Assembly: GCF_029266855.1 (NCBI RefSeq)
Contig: NZ_JAQSWB010000004.1
Location: forward strand, 289,579-353,578
Source: Fluviicola sp.
Lineage (GTDB): Bacteria > Bacteroidota > Bacteroidia > Flavobacteriales_D > Crocinitomicaceae
Direction: 5' to 3'
Length of the DNA: 64,000 nucleotides
The notes beneath the pieces were generated by a model that did no database searches, was not told the DNA's origin, and was given only the letters and a program-made list of their open reading frames with translations. The position numbers and the translations under genes were made by a program. The stretch's first letter is position 1. Each line of letters opens with the position of its first letter. Positions 15,958 through 24,842 of this stretch are shown here, one piece after another.

Positions 15958-17436
15958 TCAATTAGCTTGTGAGCTGATTTTATCATCAGTTGCGCTGACT
16001 CTTACTTGGCGCTGCATATGATTCAGACGCGCTCTTAAGGCTATAAAGATAGCACACATTGCCCAAATGGGGACCGCTGCCTTATCTGTATCTAAAAAAT
16101 TATTGAGAAAGCCGTGAATAAAATAGGTCGACAAAGAAACGATAAAGCCCATTAAGAGTGTCTTTATTTCACGGTCTTCAGCAGGCCAGTCATTGTAGAG
16201 CGTAATTCCTTCGTAAAAAATGGCAATTACAATTGCCAGCATACTCAACATTCCGATCCAACCCATTTCTGCCAGGGGTCCGAGGTATTCGCTGTGTGCA
16301 TTCCCCATATTTCCGAAATTGGTGGAAATGATCGTCAGATTCTCAGGTCTCTGGAAACGCGCATATTCGAAAGAGTACATTCCCGGACCAAATCCGACCC
16401 ACGGACGTTCCCTGAACATGTCGATAGCACAATTCCAGCGATTGATCCGCTCCAGGTTGGAGGCATCGGTAGTTACATTTGTTGCACTCTGCAGGCGCTC
16501 GCCGAACTCTTCGGTAGTATGTTCGTATTTGTTTCGTGCCAAATCCTGCTGGATCGAATCCCAGGAAGCCCAAATATATATTCCAACAATTAAGGTAATT
16601 CCGGCTATCCAGGAAAATTTGACCTTGAAACGGATCAGTAACCAGACAATTATTCCCAAAAACACGCTTAACCAGGCCGCACGCGTATAACTGAAATACA
16701 ATCCCAACAAGGAAATGAACATAAAACCAATGAGTATAAACTGGAGTAAAGGAGTGTGTTTACGTGAAAAGTAGAAAGAGAAGATCAATGGTACAACCAA
16801 AGCGACGAGAGCTCCGTAAATCGTGTGATCCTTAAAGAACGGCCACATCACCCAATGACTTTCTTTTTCTCCGAAACGGTAAGATGCATGTACTAAGATG
16901 GTGTATGTAATCGCAATAACCATAGCGGAAATAAACAGCCAAAGGAACCACCGTATTTTTTTCGGCTCATAGAATATCGAGCTTCCATAAAAGAGAATCG
17001 GAATAATAAACCAAAGCCTGGCCAACAAAAATTTTAACGAAACGGCCATGTTCTCACTCGTAATAGAAGTGAAAAAAACCCATCCCAGGTAAAAGATCAC
17101 AGTCCAAACAATTACTGAATTTCTCAGATAATTAGGGAAAACGTTATACTTTATATTCTGGATCAGGAGCAGGAGCATCGTGCCAAAAAGCAAGGGTTCG
17201 GTAGGGACAAATAACCCGAAACTATCCGTGTACTCTTCGATATTAATCGATAAAGGTGTTGCTGCAATGATAAAAAAGAAAGTGTATTCCGTATAAAACA
17301 GTGCAACGAAAAGAACAATCAGTGCATAAGGAATTAAGGGAATGTATTCGTTGTCGAACCAAAATCCGTATGCCAGAAGGCCGACAAAAGCCAGCCCTAA
17401 GGTCAACAATAAACTATTTTCCCGAAAAAAAGTCAC
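15958..17436 (-). CDS. O-antigen ligase/polymerase family membrane protein
   Basis: A 492-residue integral membrane protein with about ten to twelve hydrophobic segments and the large periplasmic loop of the Wzy_C/WaaL superfamily, which contains NRWNCAIDMFRERPWVGFGPGMY and GNAHSEYLGPLAEMGWIG. That loop carries the conserved Arg and His used by O-antigen ligases and polymerases. It is expected either to polymerise lipid-linked glycan repeats or to ligate glycan to an acceptor in the periplasm; sequence alone does not separate the two. The Wzz-like gene ends 2 nt upstream, favouring a polymerase/length-control pair. ribE follows after 33 nt. Confidence 0.87.
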   Translation of the reverse strand: MTFFRENSLLLTLGLAFVGLLAYGFWFDNEYIPLIPYALIVLFVALFYTEYTFFFIIAATPLSINIEEYTDSFGLFVPTEPLLFGTMLLLLIQNIKYNVFPNYLRNSVIVWTVIFYLGWVFFTSITSENMAVSLKFLLARLWFIIPILFYGSSIFYEPKKIRWFLWLFISAMVIAITYTILVHASYRFGEKESHWVMWPFFKDHTIYGALVALVVPLIFSFYFSRKHTPLLQFILIGFMFISLLGLYFSYTRAAWLSVFLGIIVWLLIRFKVKFSWIAGITLIVGIYIWASWDSIQQDLARNKYEHTTEEFGERLQSATNVTTDASNLERINRWNCAIDMFRERPWVGFGPGMYSFEYARFQRPENLTIISTNFGNMGNAHSEYLGPLAEMGWIGMLSMLAIVIAIFYEGITLYNDWPAEDREIKTLLMGFIVSLSTYFIHGFLNNFLDTDKAAVPIWAMCAIFIALRARLNHMQRQVRVSATDDKISSQAN

Positions 17437-17438
17437 GC

Positions 17439-18434
17439 TTATGCTAACTTGCGAAGTTCTTTAATCTTATCCTGAATCAATAAGGCAAAAACCATGAAAA
17501 CAAAGGTTCCGAATGTAGCCAGTAACATAATGATCAACCGTTTCGGTTTGTCTTTCTTGTCTGCTTTCACTGCCCGTTCCACGATAAATTTATGATTGAA
17601 CTGAGTGTTTGCATCCGACTCTGCCTGTTCGTATGACAAAGCGAAGTCTGCCAATTTCATGATCTTTTCATTTCGCACATATTCCAATCCGTCGAATACT
17701 GCTCCAAACTCCAGGTTGATATCGATACGTCTTTTAAAATCAGCTTTATCTGCCGGATTTTTAGCCTCTACATAAGCTTGAAATAAATTCGCCCGACCTT
17801 CCAAAGGAACAACTCCTAAAGCCGCCAAGGAATCCAGCTGATCTAAAACCGCTTCTTTATCAGCTTCCAGCTGCTCTTTTTTACGTTTATTGATCTCAAA
17901 AGCCGGAACCGTACGTTCCATGACCATTTCATTCTTAACGGTATCGATCAGATCCACAATTTTGTTTGCTATATCCGCTGCCAATTGGGCGTCTTTATCC
18001 AATACATCGATCTGGATCGAACCGTAACGCGTACGCACAAACAAGATGTGGCTGTTGTATTCTTTCACCAATTTGTAATGCTTATTCACATCATCGGGTT
18101 CAATTTCATAATGCTTCATCAAATCGAATTGCTGAACCACCTTATCGCGCACCTTGGATGACTGCAGGATCTGGATCAATTGTTCAGCCTGTTCTTCCTC
18201 ACCGAAATCCATCGATGAAGCTTTTGCATTTCGTTGTTCAGAGAACGATACCGTACTGGTTGCAGCGGGGAATACAATTGCCGTAGAGCGGTACAGAGGC
18301 GTCATTAAGAAAGCTACAACGGTGGAAACCACCAAACCGGCAGAAGTAACAATGATTAATATTTTACGTTTAGCCCATAATGTTACGAATAGATTCATTC
18401 GCTGTTCCTGCATTACCTTGGTGCCTTCTTCCAT
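17439..18434 (-). CDS. Wzz/chain-length-determinant family protein
   Basis: A 331-residue inner-membrane polysaccharide co-polymerase: a short cytoplasmic start, a first membrane helix at about 27-47 ending in the family motif VVAFLMTPLYRSTAIVFP, a long helical periplasmic part with Glu/Lys/Ala-rich coiled coil (roughly 190-300), and a second helix near the C-terminus. There is no C-terminal tyrosine-kinase domain. Such proteins set the chain length of surface polysaccharide in Wzx/Wzy pathways. It is directly upstream of the Wzy_C-type gene (2-nt gap), forming one operon. A canonical TTTG-N19-TAAATTTG promoter precedes it. Confidence 0.85.
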   Translation of the reverse strand: MEEGTKVMQEQRMNLFVTLWAKRKILIIVTSAGLVVSTVVAFLMTPLYRSTAIVFPAATSTVSFSEQRNAKASSMDFGEEEQAEQLIQILQSSKVRDKVVQQFDLMKHYEIEPDDVNKHYKLVKEYNSHILFVRTRYGSIQIDVLDKDAQLAADIANKIVDLIDTVKNEMVMERTVPAFEINKRKKEQLEADKEAVLDQLDSLAALGVVPLEGRANLFQAYVEAKNPADKADFKRRIDINLEFGAVFDGLEYVRNEKIMKLADFALSYEQAESDANTQFNHKFIVERAVKADKKDKPKRLIIMLLATFGTFVFMVFALLIQDKIKELRKLA

Positions 18435-18457
18435 ATTCAGTTTTCAATTAAGAGTTG

Positions 18458-18488
18458 CAAATTTATCCCAAATTAGGCAATAGCCAAA
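18458..18488 (-). promoter_or_regulatory. Bacteroidota-type promoter of the wzz-wzy operon
   Basis: On the minus strand a -33 TTTG (18485-18488) and a -7 TAAATTTG (18458-18465) are separated by exactly 19 nt, and the -7 box ends 23 nt before the ATG at 18434. This is the best-formed promoter in the window. Confidence 0.65.
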
Positions 18489-18650
18489 TTCTAATGCTTA
18501 ATCGACGAAATTTCACTCGTCCGGGTTTATTGGTTCTGCCAGATTAACGTGTTTTTTCCATGAAAATTATCCCGCGATCAATTAAACAGTTTTTTCACTG
18601 TGTTTTATCACGAATGAAAACAACAGATCATTTTCCGCGAAGAACCGGTG

Positions 18651-18890
18651 CCTATCCCTCGATACTTCCGCACTGACGTTTACGCAGTAGCTTCAGCGTA
18701 GGTGCAACGTTTACCTGCGGTGCATACTTCGTAAGTGTCGTATCTCAGTCTTTCCGCCGCGGCGGACTGGCGCTTATCCCTCGATACTTCCGCACTAACG
18801 CTTACGCAGTAGCTTCAGCGTAGGCGCAACGTTTACCTGCGGTGCATACTTCGTAAGTGTCGTATCTCAGTCTTTCCGCCGCGGCGGACT
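18651..18890 (+). repeat. Tandem pair (122-bp period) of the modular CCGCC-GGCGG palindromic repeat
   Basis: Two nearly identical units: TATCCCTCGATACTTCCGCA begins at 18653 and 18775, and the palindrome TCCGCCGCGGCGGA lies at 18753-18766 and 18875-18888. Units differ by a few substitutions only (for example GACGTTT against AACGCTT). They contain internal short inverted repeats (TACGC/GCGTA, GATAC/GTATC). The array ends 15 nt before the bestrophin-like gene. The rest of the 18489-18650 spacer shows nothing recognisable. Confidence 0.88.
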
Positions 18891-18905
18891 TTCTCAATAC
18901 AGAAC

Positions 18906-19778
18906 ATGATTACGTACAATCCTAAAAGCTGGCTCGCATTAATTTTTCACTTAACAAAAAGTGATACCCTAACTATCCTTTGGAAAGAATTGATATTTAT
19001 CTTCCTCTTTACATTGGGGATCGCATTTTTTGAAATTCATTTCTTTGCGGATGCAATAGTTCTTGAAAAATTATTCGCTGTTTACTCCATCCTGGGCTTC
19101 GTTTTATCACTTCTTTTGGTTTTCCGGACCAATACCGCTTACGACCGTTGGTGGGAAGGCCGCAGAAAATGGGGTGAGCTGGTAAATGATTCACGGAATT
19201 TAGCCGTGAAACTCACTGCCCTGGGATTACCTGAAGCAGATGATGTGTATTTTGCAAGACACATCGGGAATTTTGCATTGTGTATTAAAGAACACTTGAG
19301 AAGCGGAACTAAATTTGAACTGTTAGATCTCACTGAAGAAGAAACCATTTTCTTAAAGAAGCTGGACCACATTCCTTCCGGGATCGTTGAGTTAATGTAT
19401 AAGCGCCTGAATGATTTAAAAAAAGCAGGAATCATTTCGGAAGAAGATGTCCTTCGCCTGGATAGAAATCTCAATGGATTTTTAGATTGTGTCGGCGCAT
19501 GTGAACGCATCAAAAATACCCCTATTCCGTATTCGTATTCCATGTTCTTTAAGAAGTTCATTTTTTCGTATGTTGTTACACTGCCTTTTGCCTTCGTAGT
19601 CAATTTTGGATATTATTCTTCCATCATTGCGACTTTTATCTTCTACGTACTGGTAAGTATTGAGATCCTGGCGGAAGAAATCGAAGATCCTTTCGGAACG
19701 GATGACAATGACCTTGCAACAGACGAAATGGCACAACGCATCCAGGGAATCGTCAAAATGATTTTGGATAAGGGATAA
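18906..19778 (+). CDS. Bestrophin-like (UPF0187/YneE family) membrane channel
   Basis: A 290-residue membrane protein of the bacterial bestrophin family, pentameric ion channels (cation-selective in characterised bacterial members, chloride channels in animals). The hallmark FRTNTAYDRWWEGRRKWGEL occurs after the second hydrophobic segment, followed by a cytosolic helical region and two more hydrophobic segments (residues about 215-250), ending in EDPFGTDDNDLATDEM, the acidic segment typical of the family. The length is normal. It starts 15 nt after a repeat array, with no -7 consensus found between, so its promoter may lie in the repeat. A weak stem-loop follows at 19805. Confidence 0.9.
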   Translation: MITYNPKSWLALIFHLTKSDTLTILWKELIFIFLFTLGIAFFEIHFFADAIVLEKLFAVYSILGFVLSLLLVFRTNTAYDRWWEGRRKWGELVNDSRNLAVKLTALGLPEADDVYFARHIGNFALCIKEHLRSGTKFELLDLTEEETIFLKKLDHIPSGIVELMYKRLNDLKKAGIISEEDVLRLDRNLNGFLDCVGACERIKNTPIPYSYSMFFKKFIFSYVVTLPFAFVVNFGYYSSIIATFIFYVLVSIEILAEEIEDPFGTDDNDLATDEMAQRIQGIVKMILDKG

Positions 19779-19804
19779 GCTCATGACTATCAGGAAATCT
19801 TTGA

Positions 19805-19857
19805 GTTGAAAAACTTTTTGATTCTTCGATGGTCCGTATGCAATTAGTTTTTTCAAC
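19805..19857 (+). terminator. Possible terminator after the bestrophin-like gene
   Basis: GTTGAAAAACT (19805-19815) pairs with AGTTTTTTCAAC (19846-19857), with one bulged base and a 30-nt loop. There is no distinct U-tract, so the call is weak. Confidence 0.3.
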
Positions 19858-19908
19858 CTTTCCTTCCTTTTACACGTTCTTTTTACCAAACCAGTTAAAT
19901 CAATCACC

Positions 19909-20697
19909 ATGAAGAAAACAATACTTTTTTTAATACTCTTATTTACTTTAAGTGCTAATGCACAATGGAAAACCATTTATGAAGGCGGATTCGGAACTTC
20001 TGTTGCCTTACGTTACGATTGTGGTTCCGGTTTTTTCTTTCATTCGGATGCCAGCCAAACGACTATAAACTTCAGTGTAAGCGATGATCAAAACCGGATC
20101 GGGATGCATGCCTACATGTCTCCTTTTTCAACCCAATCCGAACTTACGGCAGGCATTCACAAATACTTGCCTGAAATGGCACAATATGCCTCCCTTCGCG
20201 TATATCTGGATATGGATTTACCGGATTCTGTCGGCACTGTTCACTATTCCAAATTAATGGATACCACTTTTAAAGATCCGAATACCGGGGCGCCACAATG
20301 GACGGATTTCGAAACGGGTATTACCTCATCCGTGATCTACTTTACGAATTTTGAAGGTGCCAAAACGATTTATATCTATACGGATCTGAACATCAGTCCG
20401 GCATCAATTTATTACGACTACCTCCGTATTGAAGCAGACACTACTCAACTATTGAATTCACCAGGCAACACACAAGCAGATTTTGATATTTTCAGTTCCG
20501 GTAATGAACTTTATATTCAACCAAACCAGACTGATTCAGATTATGGTCTTCAGTTATTCGATTTATCAGGAACATGTGTTTATCAGGAACAGAAATCCGG
20601 ACCGCAAAACCTTCCAATGAACTTTTCCGAGGGAATCTATCTTGTCGTTGTTACACAAAATGGTACGAGCTATCAGGCGAAGGTTTATGTAGAATGA
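19909..20697 (+). CDS. T9SS type A sorting-domain protein of unknown function
   Basis: A 262-residue secreted protein: signal peptide MKKTILFLILLFTLSANAQ, a ~150-residue domain rich in beta strands and aromatic residues (WTDFETGITSSVIYFTNF) of unknown family, and a short T9SS sorting domain at about 190-262 (GLQLFDLSGTCVYQE, then SEGIYLVVVTQNG, ending KVYVE). The sorting domain lacks the usual YPNP opening but keeps the later GxY strands. It should be exported to the cell surface. The stop is 39 nt before lepA, which has its own promoter. Confidence 0.78.
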   Translation: MKKTILFLILLFTLSANAQWKTIYEGGFGTSVALRYDCGSGFFFHSDASQTTINFSVSDDQNRIGMHAYMSPFSTQSELTAGIHKYLPEMAQYASLRVYLDMDLPDSVGTVHYSKLMDTTFKDPNTGAPQWTDFETGITSSVIYFTNFEGAKTIYIYTDLNISPASIYYDYLRIEADTTQLLNSPGNTQADFDIFSSGNELYIQPNQTDSDYGLQLFDLSGTCVYQEQKSGPQNLPMNFSEGIYLVVVTQNGTSYQAKVYVE

Positions 20698-20724
20698 CCG
20701 GCATAAAACTGAAAAAAAAAGCAC

Positions 20725-20732
20725 TATCTTTG
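20725..20732 (+). promoter_or_regulatory. -7 box of lepA promoter
   Basis: TATCTTTG ends 4 nt before the lepA ATG, predicting a leaderless transcript. Confidence 0.5.
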
Positions 20733-20736
20733 CGCC

Positions 20737-22533
20737 ATGAAGCATATCCGCAATTTTTGTATTATCGCACATATCGACCATGGGAAGAGTACTTTGGCCG
20801 ATCGTTTGTTGCAAACAACTGGAACCATATCTGATCGTGATATGCAAGCTCAGGCTTTGGATAATATGGATTTGGAACGTGAGCGCGGTATCACTATTAA
20901 GTCGCATGCTATTCAAATGAATTACAAGTTTGAAGGACAAGAGTATGTATTGAATCTGATCGACACTCCCGGACACGTGGATTTCTCTTATGAGGTTTCC
21001 CGCTCGATTGCGGCTTGCGAAGGGGCTTTACTGATTGTAGATGCTACGCAAGGAATCGAAGCGCAAACCATTTCCAATTTATACCTGGCCTTGGAGCACG
21101 ATTTGGAAATCATTCCGATCCTAAATAAAATGGACCTGCCAAGTGCAAATCCGGAAGAAGTGACGGATCAAATTGTAGAGCTGATCGGTTGTGACCCCAA
21201 CGACGTAATCCCAGCTTCAGGGAAAACAGGAATGGGTGTTGATGAAATCCTGCGAGCAATTATTGAACGTATTCCTTCTCCAAAAGGTGATGAACAAGGT
21301 CAATTACAAGCCATGATCTTTGACTCGGTGTTTAATCCGTTTAGAGGAATCATTGCTTACTACCGCGTTAAAAATGGAGTGATCAAGAAGGGAGACAGAG
21401 TTCGTTTCCTGAATACAGGAAAAGATTACAATGCAGACGAAGTGGGAATTCTGAAAATGGATTTGAGTCCAAGGCAAGAAGTCCGTGCAGGTGATGTGGG
21501 TTATATTATTTCGGGGATTAAGACTGCTAAAGAAGTAAAAGTTGGTGATACCATTACGCTCACTGCAAGTCCTTGCGAAGTTCCGATTAAAGGATTCGAG
21601 GATGTGAAACCAATGGTATTTGCCGGAATCTATCCGGTAGAGACAGATGAATACGAGGAATTGCGCTATTCCATGGAGAAATTGCAGTTGAATGATTCAT
21701 CCCTGGTGTTCGAACCCGAATCTTCTGCAGCACTTGGTTTCGGATTCCGTTGCGGATTCCTTGGAATGCTGCATATGGAAATCATCCAGGAACGTTTGGA
21801 ACGCGAGTTCAATATGACTGTGATTACCACAGTACCGAACGTTTCCTACTACTGTTATACAACCCGTAATCCGGAGGTAAAATTGTTGGTTAACAATCCA
21901 TCTGAATTGCCGGATCCATCCAGTTTGGATCATATTGAAGAACCATATATTAAGGCTCAGGTTATCACCAAATCAGAGTATATCGGACAAATTATGTCCT
22001 TGTGTATCGAGAAACGCGGTGAATTGAAAAACCAGGTGTATTTGACGCAAGATCGTGTTGAATTGAGCTTTGAAATGCCTTTGGCAGAGATTGTGTTTGA
22101 CTTTTACGACCGTTTGAAATCCGTTTCACGTGGTTATGCCTCATTTGATTATCACCCGATCGGGTACAAAACATCTGATTTGATCCGGATGGACATCTTG
22201 TTGAATGGCGAACAATTGGATGCGCTTTCTGCATTGGTTCACCGCAGCAATGCTTATGACCTAGGGAAGAAAATTTGCGTGAAACTGAAAGAATTGATTC
22301 CAAGACAACAGTTCGAAATTCCAATTCAGGCTGCTATCGGTGCAAAGATCATTGCCCGCGAAACGATTAAAGCTTTGCGTAAAGATGTTACTGCAAAATG
22401 TTACGGAGGGGATATTTCCCGTAAACGCAAGTTGCTGGAGAAACAAAAAGAAGGAAAGAAACGCATGCGCCAGGTTGGTAAAGTGGAAATCCCACAAGAA
22501 GCGTTTATGGCTGTATTGAAATTGAACGACTAA
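20737..22533 (+). CDS. lepA: Elongation factor 4 (LepA), ribosomal back-translocase GTPase
   Basis: A 598-residue translational GTPase that binds ribosomes, promotes back-translocation and helps 30S biogenesis. G1 is AHIDHGKST (11-19), the switch region contains [12 protein letters not shown]3 is DTPGHVDF, and G4 is NKMD. The EF-G-like domains and the LepA-specific C-terminal part ([28 protein letters not shown]) are complete. The length is standard. The start is fixed by the [17 protein letters not shown] opening and the -7 box 4 nt upstream. A bidirectional terminator separates it from the converging OmpA-type gene. Confidence 0.98.
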   Translation: MKHIRNFCIIAHIDHGKSTLADRLLQTTGTISDRDMQAQALDNMDLERERGITIKSHAIQMNYKFEGQEYVLNLIDTPGHVDFSYEVSRSIAACEGALLIVDATQGIEAQTISNLYLALEHDLEIIPILNKMDLPSANPEEVTDQIVELIGCDPNDVIPASGKTGMGVDEILRAIIERIPSPKGDEQGQLQAMIFDSVFNPFRGIIAYYRVKNGVIKKGDRVRFLNTGKDYNADEVGILKMDLSPRQEVRAGDVGYIISGIKTAKEVKVGDTITLTASPCEVPIKGFEDVKPMVFAGIYPVETDEYEELRYSMEKLQLNDSSLVFEPESSAALGFGFRCGFLGMLHMEIIQERLEREFNMTVITTVPNVSYYCYTTRNPEVKLLVNNPSELPDPSSLDHIEEPYIKAQVITKSEYIGQIMSLCIEKRGELKNQVYLTQDRVELSFEMPLAEIVFDFYDRLKSVSRGYASFDYHPIGYKTSDLIRMDILLNGEQLDALSALVHRSNAYDLGKKICVKLKELIPRQQFEIPIQAAIGAKIIARETIKALRKDVTAKCYGGDISRKRKLLEKQKEGKKRMRQVGKVEIPQEAFMAVLKLND

Positions 22534-22564
22534 GAGATTCTTGATAAAATAGCAAATCATTTGT

Positions 22565-22604
22565 AAAACAGTAGGGGCGGAAAACTTTCCGCCCCTACTG
22601 TTTT
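22565..22604. terminator. Bidirectional terminator, 19-bp perfect stem
   Basis: The left arm (22565-22583) and right arm (22586-22604) are fully complementary (AAAACAGTAGGGGCGG against CCGCCCCTACTGTTTT, plus AAA/TTT). It lies between lepA (+) and an outer-membrane protein gene (-), serving both. The arm is related to that of the palindrome at 12154. Confidence 0.8.
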
Positions 22605-22606
22605 AT

Positions 22607-24184
22607 TTAAAACCGGAAGCCAATTCCAGCTTGAATATATGGGTAAAAACCGGTATTGACCCGATTCGATAAATCCCTGGCCACTCCTCCTTGAATGTAA
22701 TAATTCAAACCATTGTTCCATGCTACGGAAAATCCAAGATGTAAATTCACTTCAGAGAAAGATCTGTACTTTTTGTTGTAGCAGGATCTGAATTCGGGCC
22801 CTATATATGCTTTAATATTAGTTGTAAACCGGGAATTACTAAGTTTCTGCCATGGATCCAGCATACGGTTTGTCATCGTGCTGAAACTTAAAAAATTGAA
22901 GTGATAATACCCCGAATAGTACAATCCCAACCGATGATTGATTCCAAGATTCAAAACCAGTTCGTGTTGTTTTAATTCGTAACCCAATCCGGCAGAAACA
23001 AATGCTGTTACCGTATCGTTGTGATAAAATGCATGAATTCCCAGTGTAAGAAAGAAGTCTCCCGGAAAAGAAAAACCGCGAACTGTACCGCCACAATTTA
23101 CCCAATCACCGGTGCCATTATTCGATCCTTTTCTTCGATCCGGACAATAGGAAACACGCTGCGGGCTCGCAATGGAAACAGATTCCACATTTTTAATTTT
23201 GATCTTTGTATACAGGTAGTCCGCTTTCTTCTTTCCCCTTTTCGATTCCCAACTCAGGAGTTCTCTTTCTATATCGTGCCGCAATCTTTTGATAGCGTAA
23301 TACGATTCATTATCTTCTGCATATTCTTTCGGGATCCGGATTTGAAGCACATTGGGACGAAACAGTTTTGCTTTGAGCTGTGTGACACTCATTGCAAAAT
23401 AATTACTCTGAATAAGGGTTCCCGAGAAGACATTCGTGTCTTTTTTAAATAACTGCTCTTTACAGCCCTCACATGGTGGATTTTCCAGGTAAAACAGCCC
23501 ATATTTGTCATAACTGTCCTTCGGAATGGTTGCCGTCAGTCTTTTCTCGCGCCACCACAAATTTCCGGTTGTTTCCAGTTTGAAATTCACCCGCTGAGCA
23601 ACTGAATTCGGCTGAGAAGGATTCTTCACGTAATAATATTTCCGGGAAGAGAACTCCGGGCGATTGAGTACTTCGAGATAAACCACCTTCTTCTTTTTGT
23701 TTACCTTGATCTTCGCGTGGATGTATGCTTCCAAATGCTGATCGATGAAAAAACACCTGGGATCATTTGGCTGTATGACAATGGTATCGTGATTGCTGTT
23801 GTTTTCAGAGGAATTGTAAAAGAAGACGATATCCACACGCCGACTTAAACTATCTACGATCCTGGGCAGTTCACCTTTGGATTCCGTGAGAACAGAAATA
23901 GTGGAATTCACATATCCCTTCACCACTTTGGAAACAGCTTTGGCTCTTCGTTCGGAAAGTTTTTGGTTTGCATCGCTGTTGCCTGTGCTGTCAGAGTATC
24001 CAATACAAGTTATTTCGACGAGGTCGGTATTATCCAGATTGGCCAAAACTTTTTCAAGAACTTTTTGTGAAAACCCGGAGATCTTATGGCTCCCGGTTTT
24101 AAAATAAACCGATGTTGTATCCTGGGCGGATGAATAATCGGCGATGAGCAGGAAGAACGGTATTAGTGCAAATAGACGAAACAT
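22607..24184 (-). CDS. Outer-membrane protein with N-terminal OmpA-like domain
   Basis: A 525-residue protein: signal peptide MFRLFALIPFFLLIADYSSAQ, then an OmpA/MotB-like peptidoglycan-binding domain at about 25-125 (TGSHKISGFSQKVLEKVLANL, GYSDSTGNSDANQKLSERRAKAV), a central region of unknown fold with a CEGC pair, and a C-terminal part of alternating aromatic strands ending in QAGIGFRF, as in beta-barrels. Having the OmpA-like domain at the N-terminus instead of the C-terminus is unusual. Possible role: anchoring the outer membrane to the cell wall. The ATG at 24184 is chosen for its clean signal peptide; an upstream start at 24211 would add nine polar residues. Confidence 0.72.
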   Translation of the reverse strand: MFRLFALIPFFLLIADYSSAQDTTSVYFKTGSHKISGFSQKVLEKVLANLDNTDLVEITCIGYSDSTGNSDANQKLSERRAKAVSKVVKGYVNSTISVLTESKGELPRIVDSLSRRVDIVFFYNSSENNSNHDTIVIQPNDPRCFFIDQHLEAYIHAKIKVNKKKKVVYLEVLNRPEFSSRKYYYVKNPSQPNSVAQRVNFKLETTGNLWWREKRLTATIPKDSYDKYGLFYLENPPCEGCKEQLFKKDTNVFSGTLIQSNYFAMSVTQLKAKLFRPNVLQIRIPKEYAEDNESYYAIKRLRHDIERELLSWESKRGKKKADYLYTKIKIKNVESVSIASPQRVSYCPDRRKGSNNGTGDWVNCGGTVRGFSFPGDFFLTLGIHAFYHNDTVTAFVSAGLGYELKQHELVLNLGINHRLGLYYSGYYHFNFLSFSTMTNRMLDPWQKLSNSRFTTNIKAYIGPEFRSCYNKKYRSFSEVNLHLGFSVAWNNGLNYYIQGGVARDLSNRVNTGFYPYIQAGIGFRF

Positions 24185-24235
24185 AGAGTCTGTTTTCCTA
24201 TTAATGTCCACTAAGGGAAAAGGTAAACTTTACCC

Positions 24236-24409
24236 TTAGCTGCACCCTTTCCAGGCAAATAATGCAACAGCTATCCAGGCTAAGCCTTTAATCAGGAAAA
24301 ACAAGAACCCGGCTATTCCAGCTCGCTTAAGCCATTTTTTTCGCTTTAGCGCTTTCTGGTGATCTTCCTGCTCTTGCGGATCCGGTGCTGTTTGTTGTTC
24401 TTCGATCAT
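24236..24409 (-). CDS. Small single-span membrane protein
   Basis: A 57-codon ORF (MIEEQQTAPDPQEQEDHQ...) with an acidic N-terminal tail, a basic segment LKRKKWLKRAG, one hydrophobic helix (about residues 31-53, GFLFFLIKGLAWIAVALFAW) and the tail KGCS. The charge pattern (acidic, then basic, then helix) suggests an N-in, C-out inner-membrane protein. It sits between the OmpA-type gene (51 nt away) and a terminator hairpin at 24421, on the same strand. Similar 50-60 residue proteins with a KGLAW helix occur in other Bacteroidota by my recall. Function is unknown; it could be a spurious ORF, but the composition argues against that. Confidence 0.6.
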   Translation of the reverse strand: MIEEQQTAPDPQEQEDHQKALKRKKWLKRAGIAGFLFFLIKGLAWIAVALFAWKGCS

Positions 24410-24420
24410 AGTATCAAAAT

Positions 24421-24457
24421 GCCCCGGTATCCAACTGATTATCTGGATTACCGGGGC
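24421..24457 (-). terminator. Terminator-like hairpin downstream of the acidic small-protein gene
   Basis: GCCCCGGTA (24421-24429) pairs with TACCGGGGC (24449-24457), with a further TCCA/TGGA inner stem. There is no strong U-tract on the minus strand, so it could also be an attenuator or processing signal. Confidence 0.5.
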
Positions 24458-24481
24458 GCATATTTTCTATTTTACAGACAT

Positions 24482-24838
24482 TTAATCTTCGTCTTCTTCG
24501 TCGGCTGCTTCTTCAGGAGCATCATCGTAAGAATCGTCGTCGTCATCATCGGCAACGTCATCTTCCTCTTCTCCTTTTGCGTCAACTGAATCGAAATCAT
24601 CTTCGAAATCATCCTCATCATCTTCTACGGACGGAGATTTCATTGTTACCTTCGGAAGTTTTATCAGGTAAATGATCTCATCTGTTTCCCATAACAATGA
24701 ATCAAAAATTTCTCCTGTTATCGGGTTTGTCATTTTTGTAGTACTTCCGGAAAAACCATCTGGAAATGCAACTAATAATTGTTTCTTTTGATCGATATTC
24801 AGCTTATCATAGCTAATGATTGACTTTTTTTTCGACAT
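24482..24838 (-). CDS. Hypothetical protein with a highly acidic C-terminal tail
   Basis: A 118-residue cytosolic protein. The first ~65 residues form a small folded domain (LNIDQKKQLLVAFPDGFSG, then TDEIIYLIKLPKV) of a type I have seen in other Bacteroidota without function. Residues ~70-118 are almost all Asp and Glu, with runs of D, and should be disordered. Such tails can mimic DNA or bind basic partners, but this is speculation. It begins 4 nt after the stop of the next upstream gene (24843-25136), so the two form an operon. Its GAC/GAT/GAA repeats make the DNA low-complexity here. Confidence 0.75.
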   Translation of the reverse strand: MSKKKSIISYDKLNIDQKKQLLVAFPDGFSGSTTKMTNPITGEIFDSLLWETDEIIYLIKLPKVTMKSPSVEDDEDDFEDDFDSVDAKGEEEDDVADDDDDDSYDDAPEEAADEEDED

Positions 24839-24842
24839 GCTA

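Noticed and set aside
16220..16690. Plus-strand ORF of 156 codons within the O-antigen ligase-like gene
   Set aside because: It lies antisense to the conserved Wzy_C loop and shows no recognisable domain.
24359..24589. Plus-strand ORF over 24359-24589
   Set aside because: It is the antisense shadow of the 57-residue gene and of the acidic-tail gene; its IVVVIIG-like composition comes from the reverse of the Asp/Glu codons.
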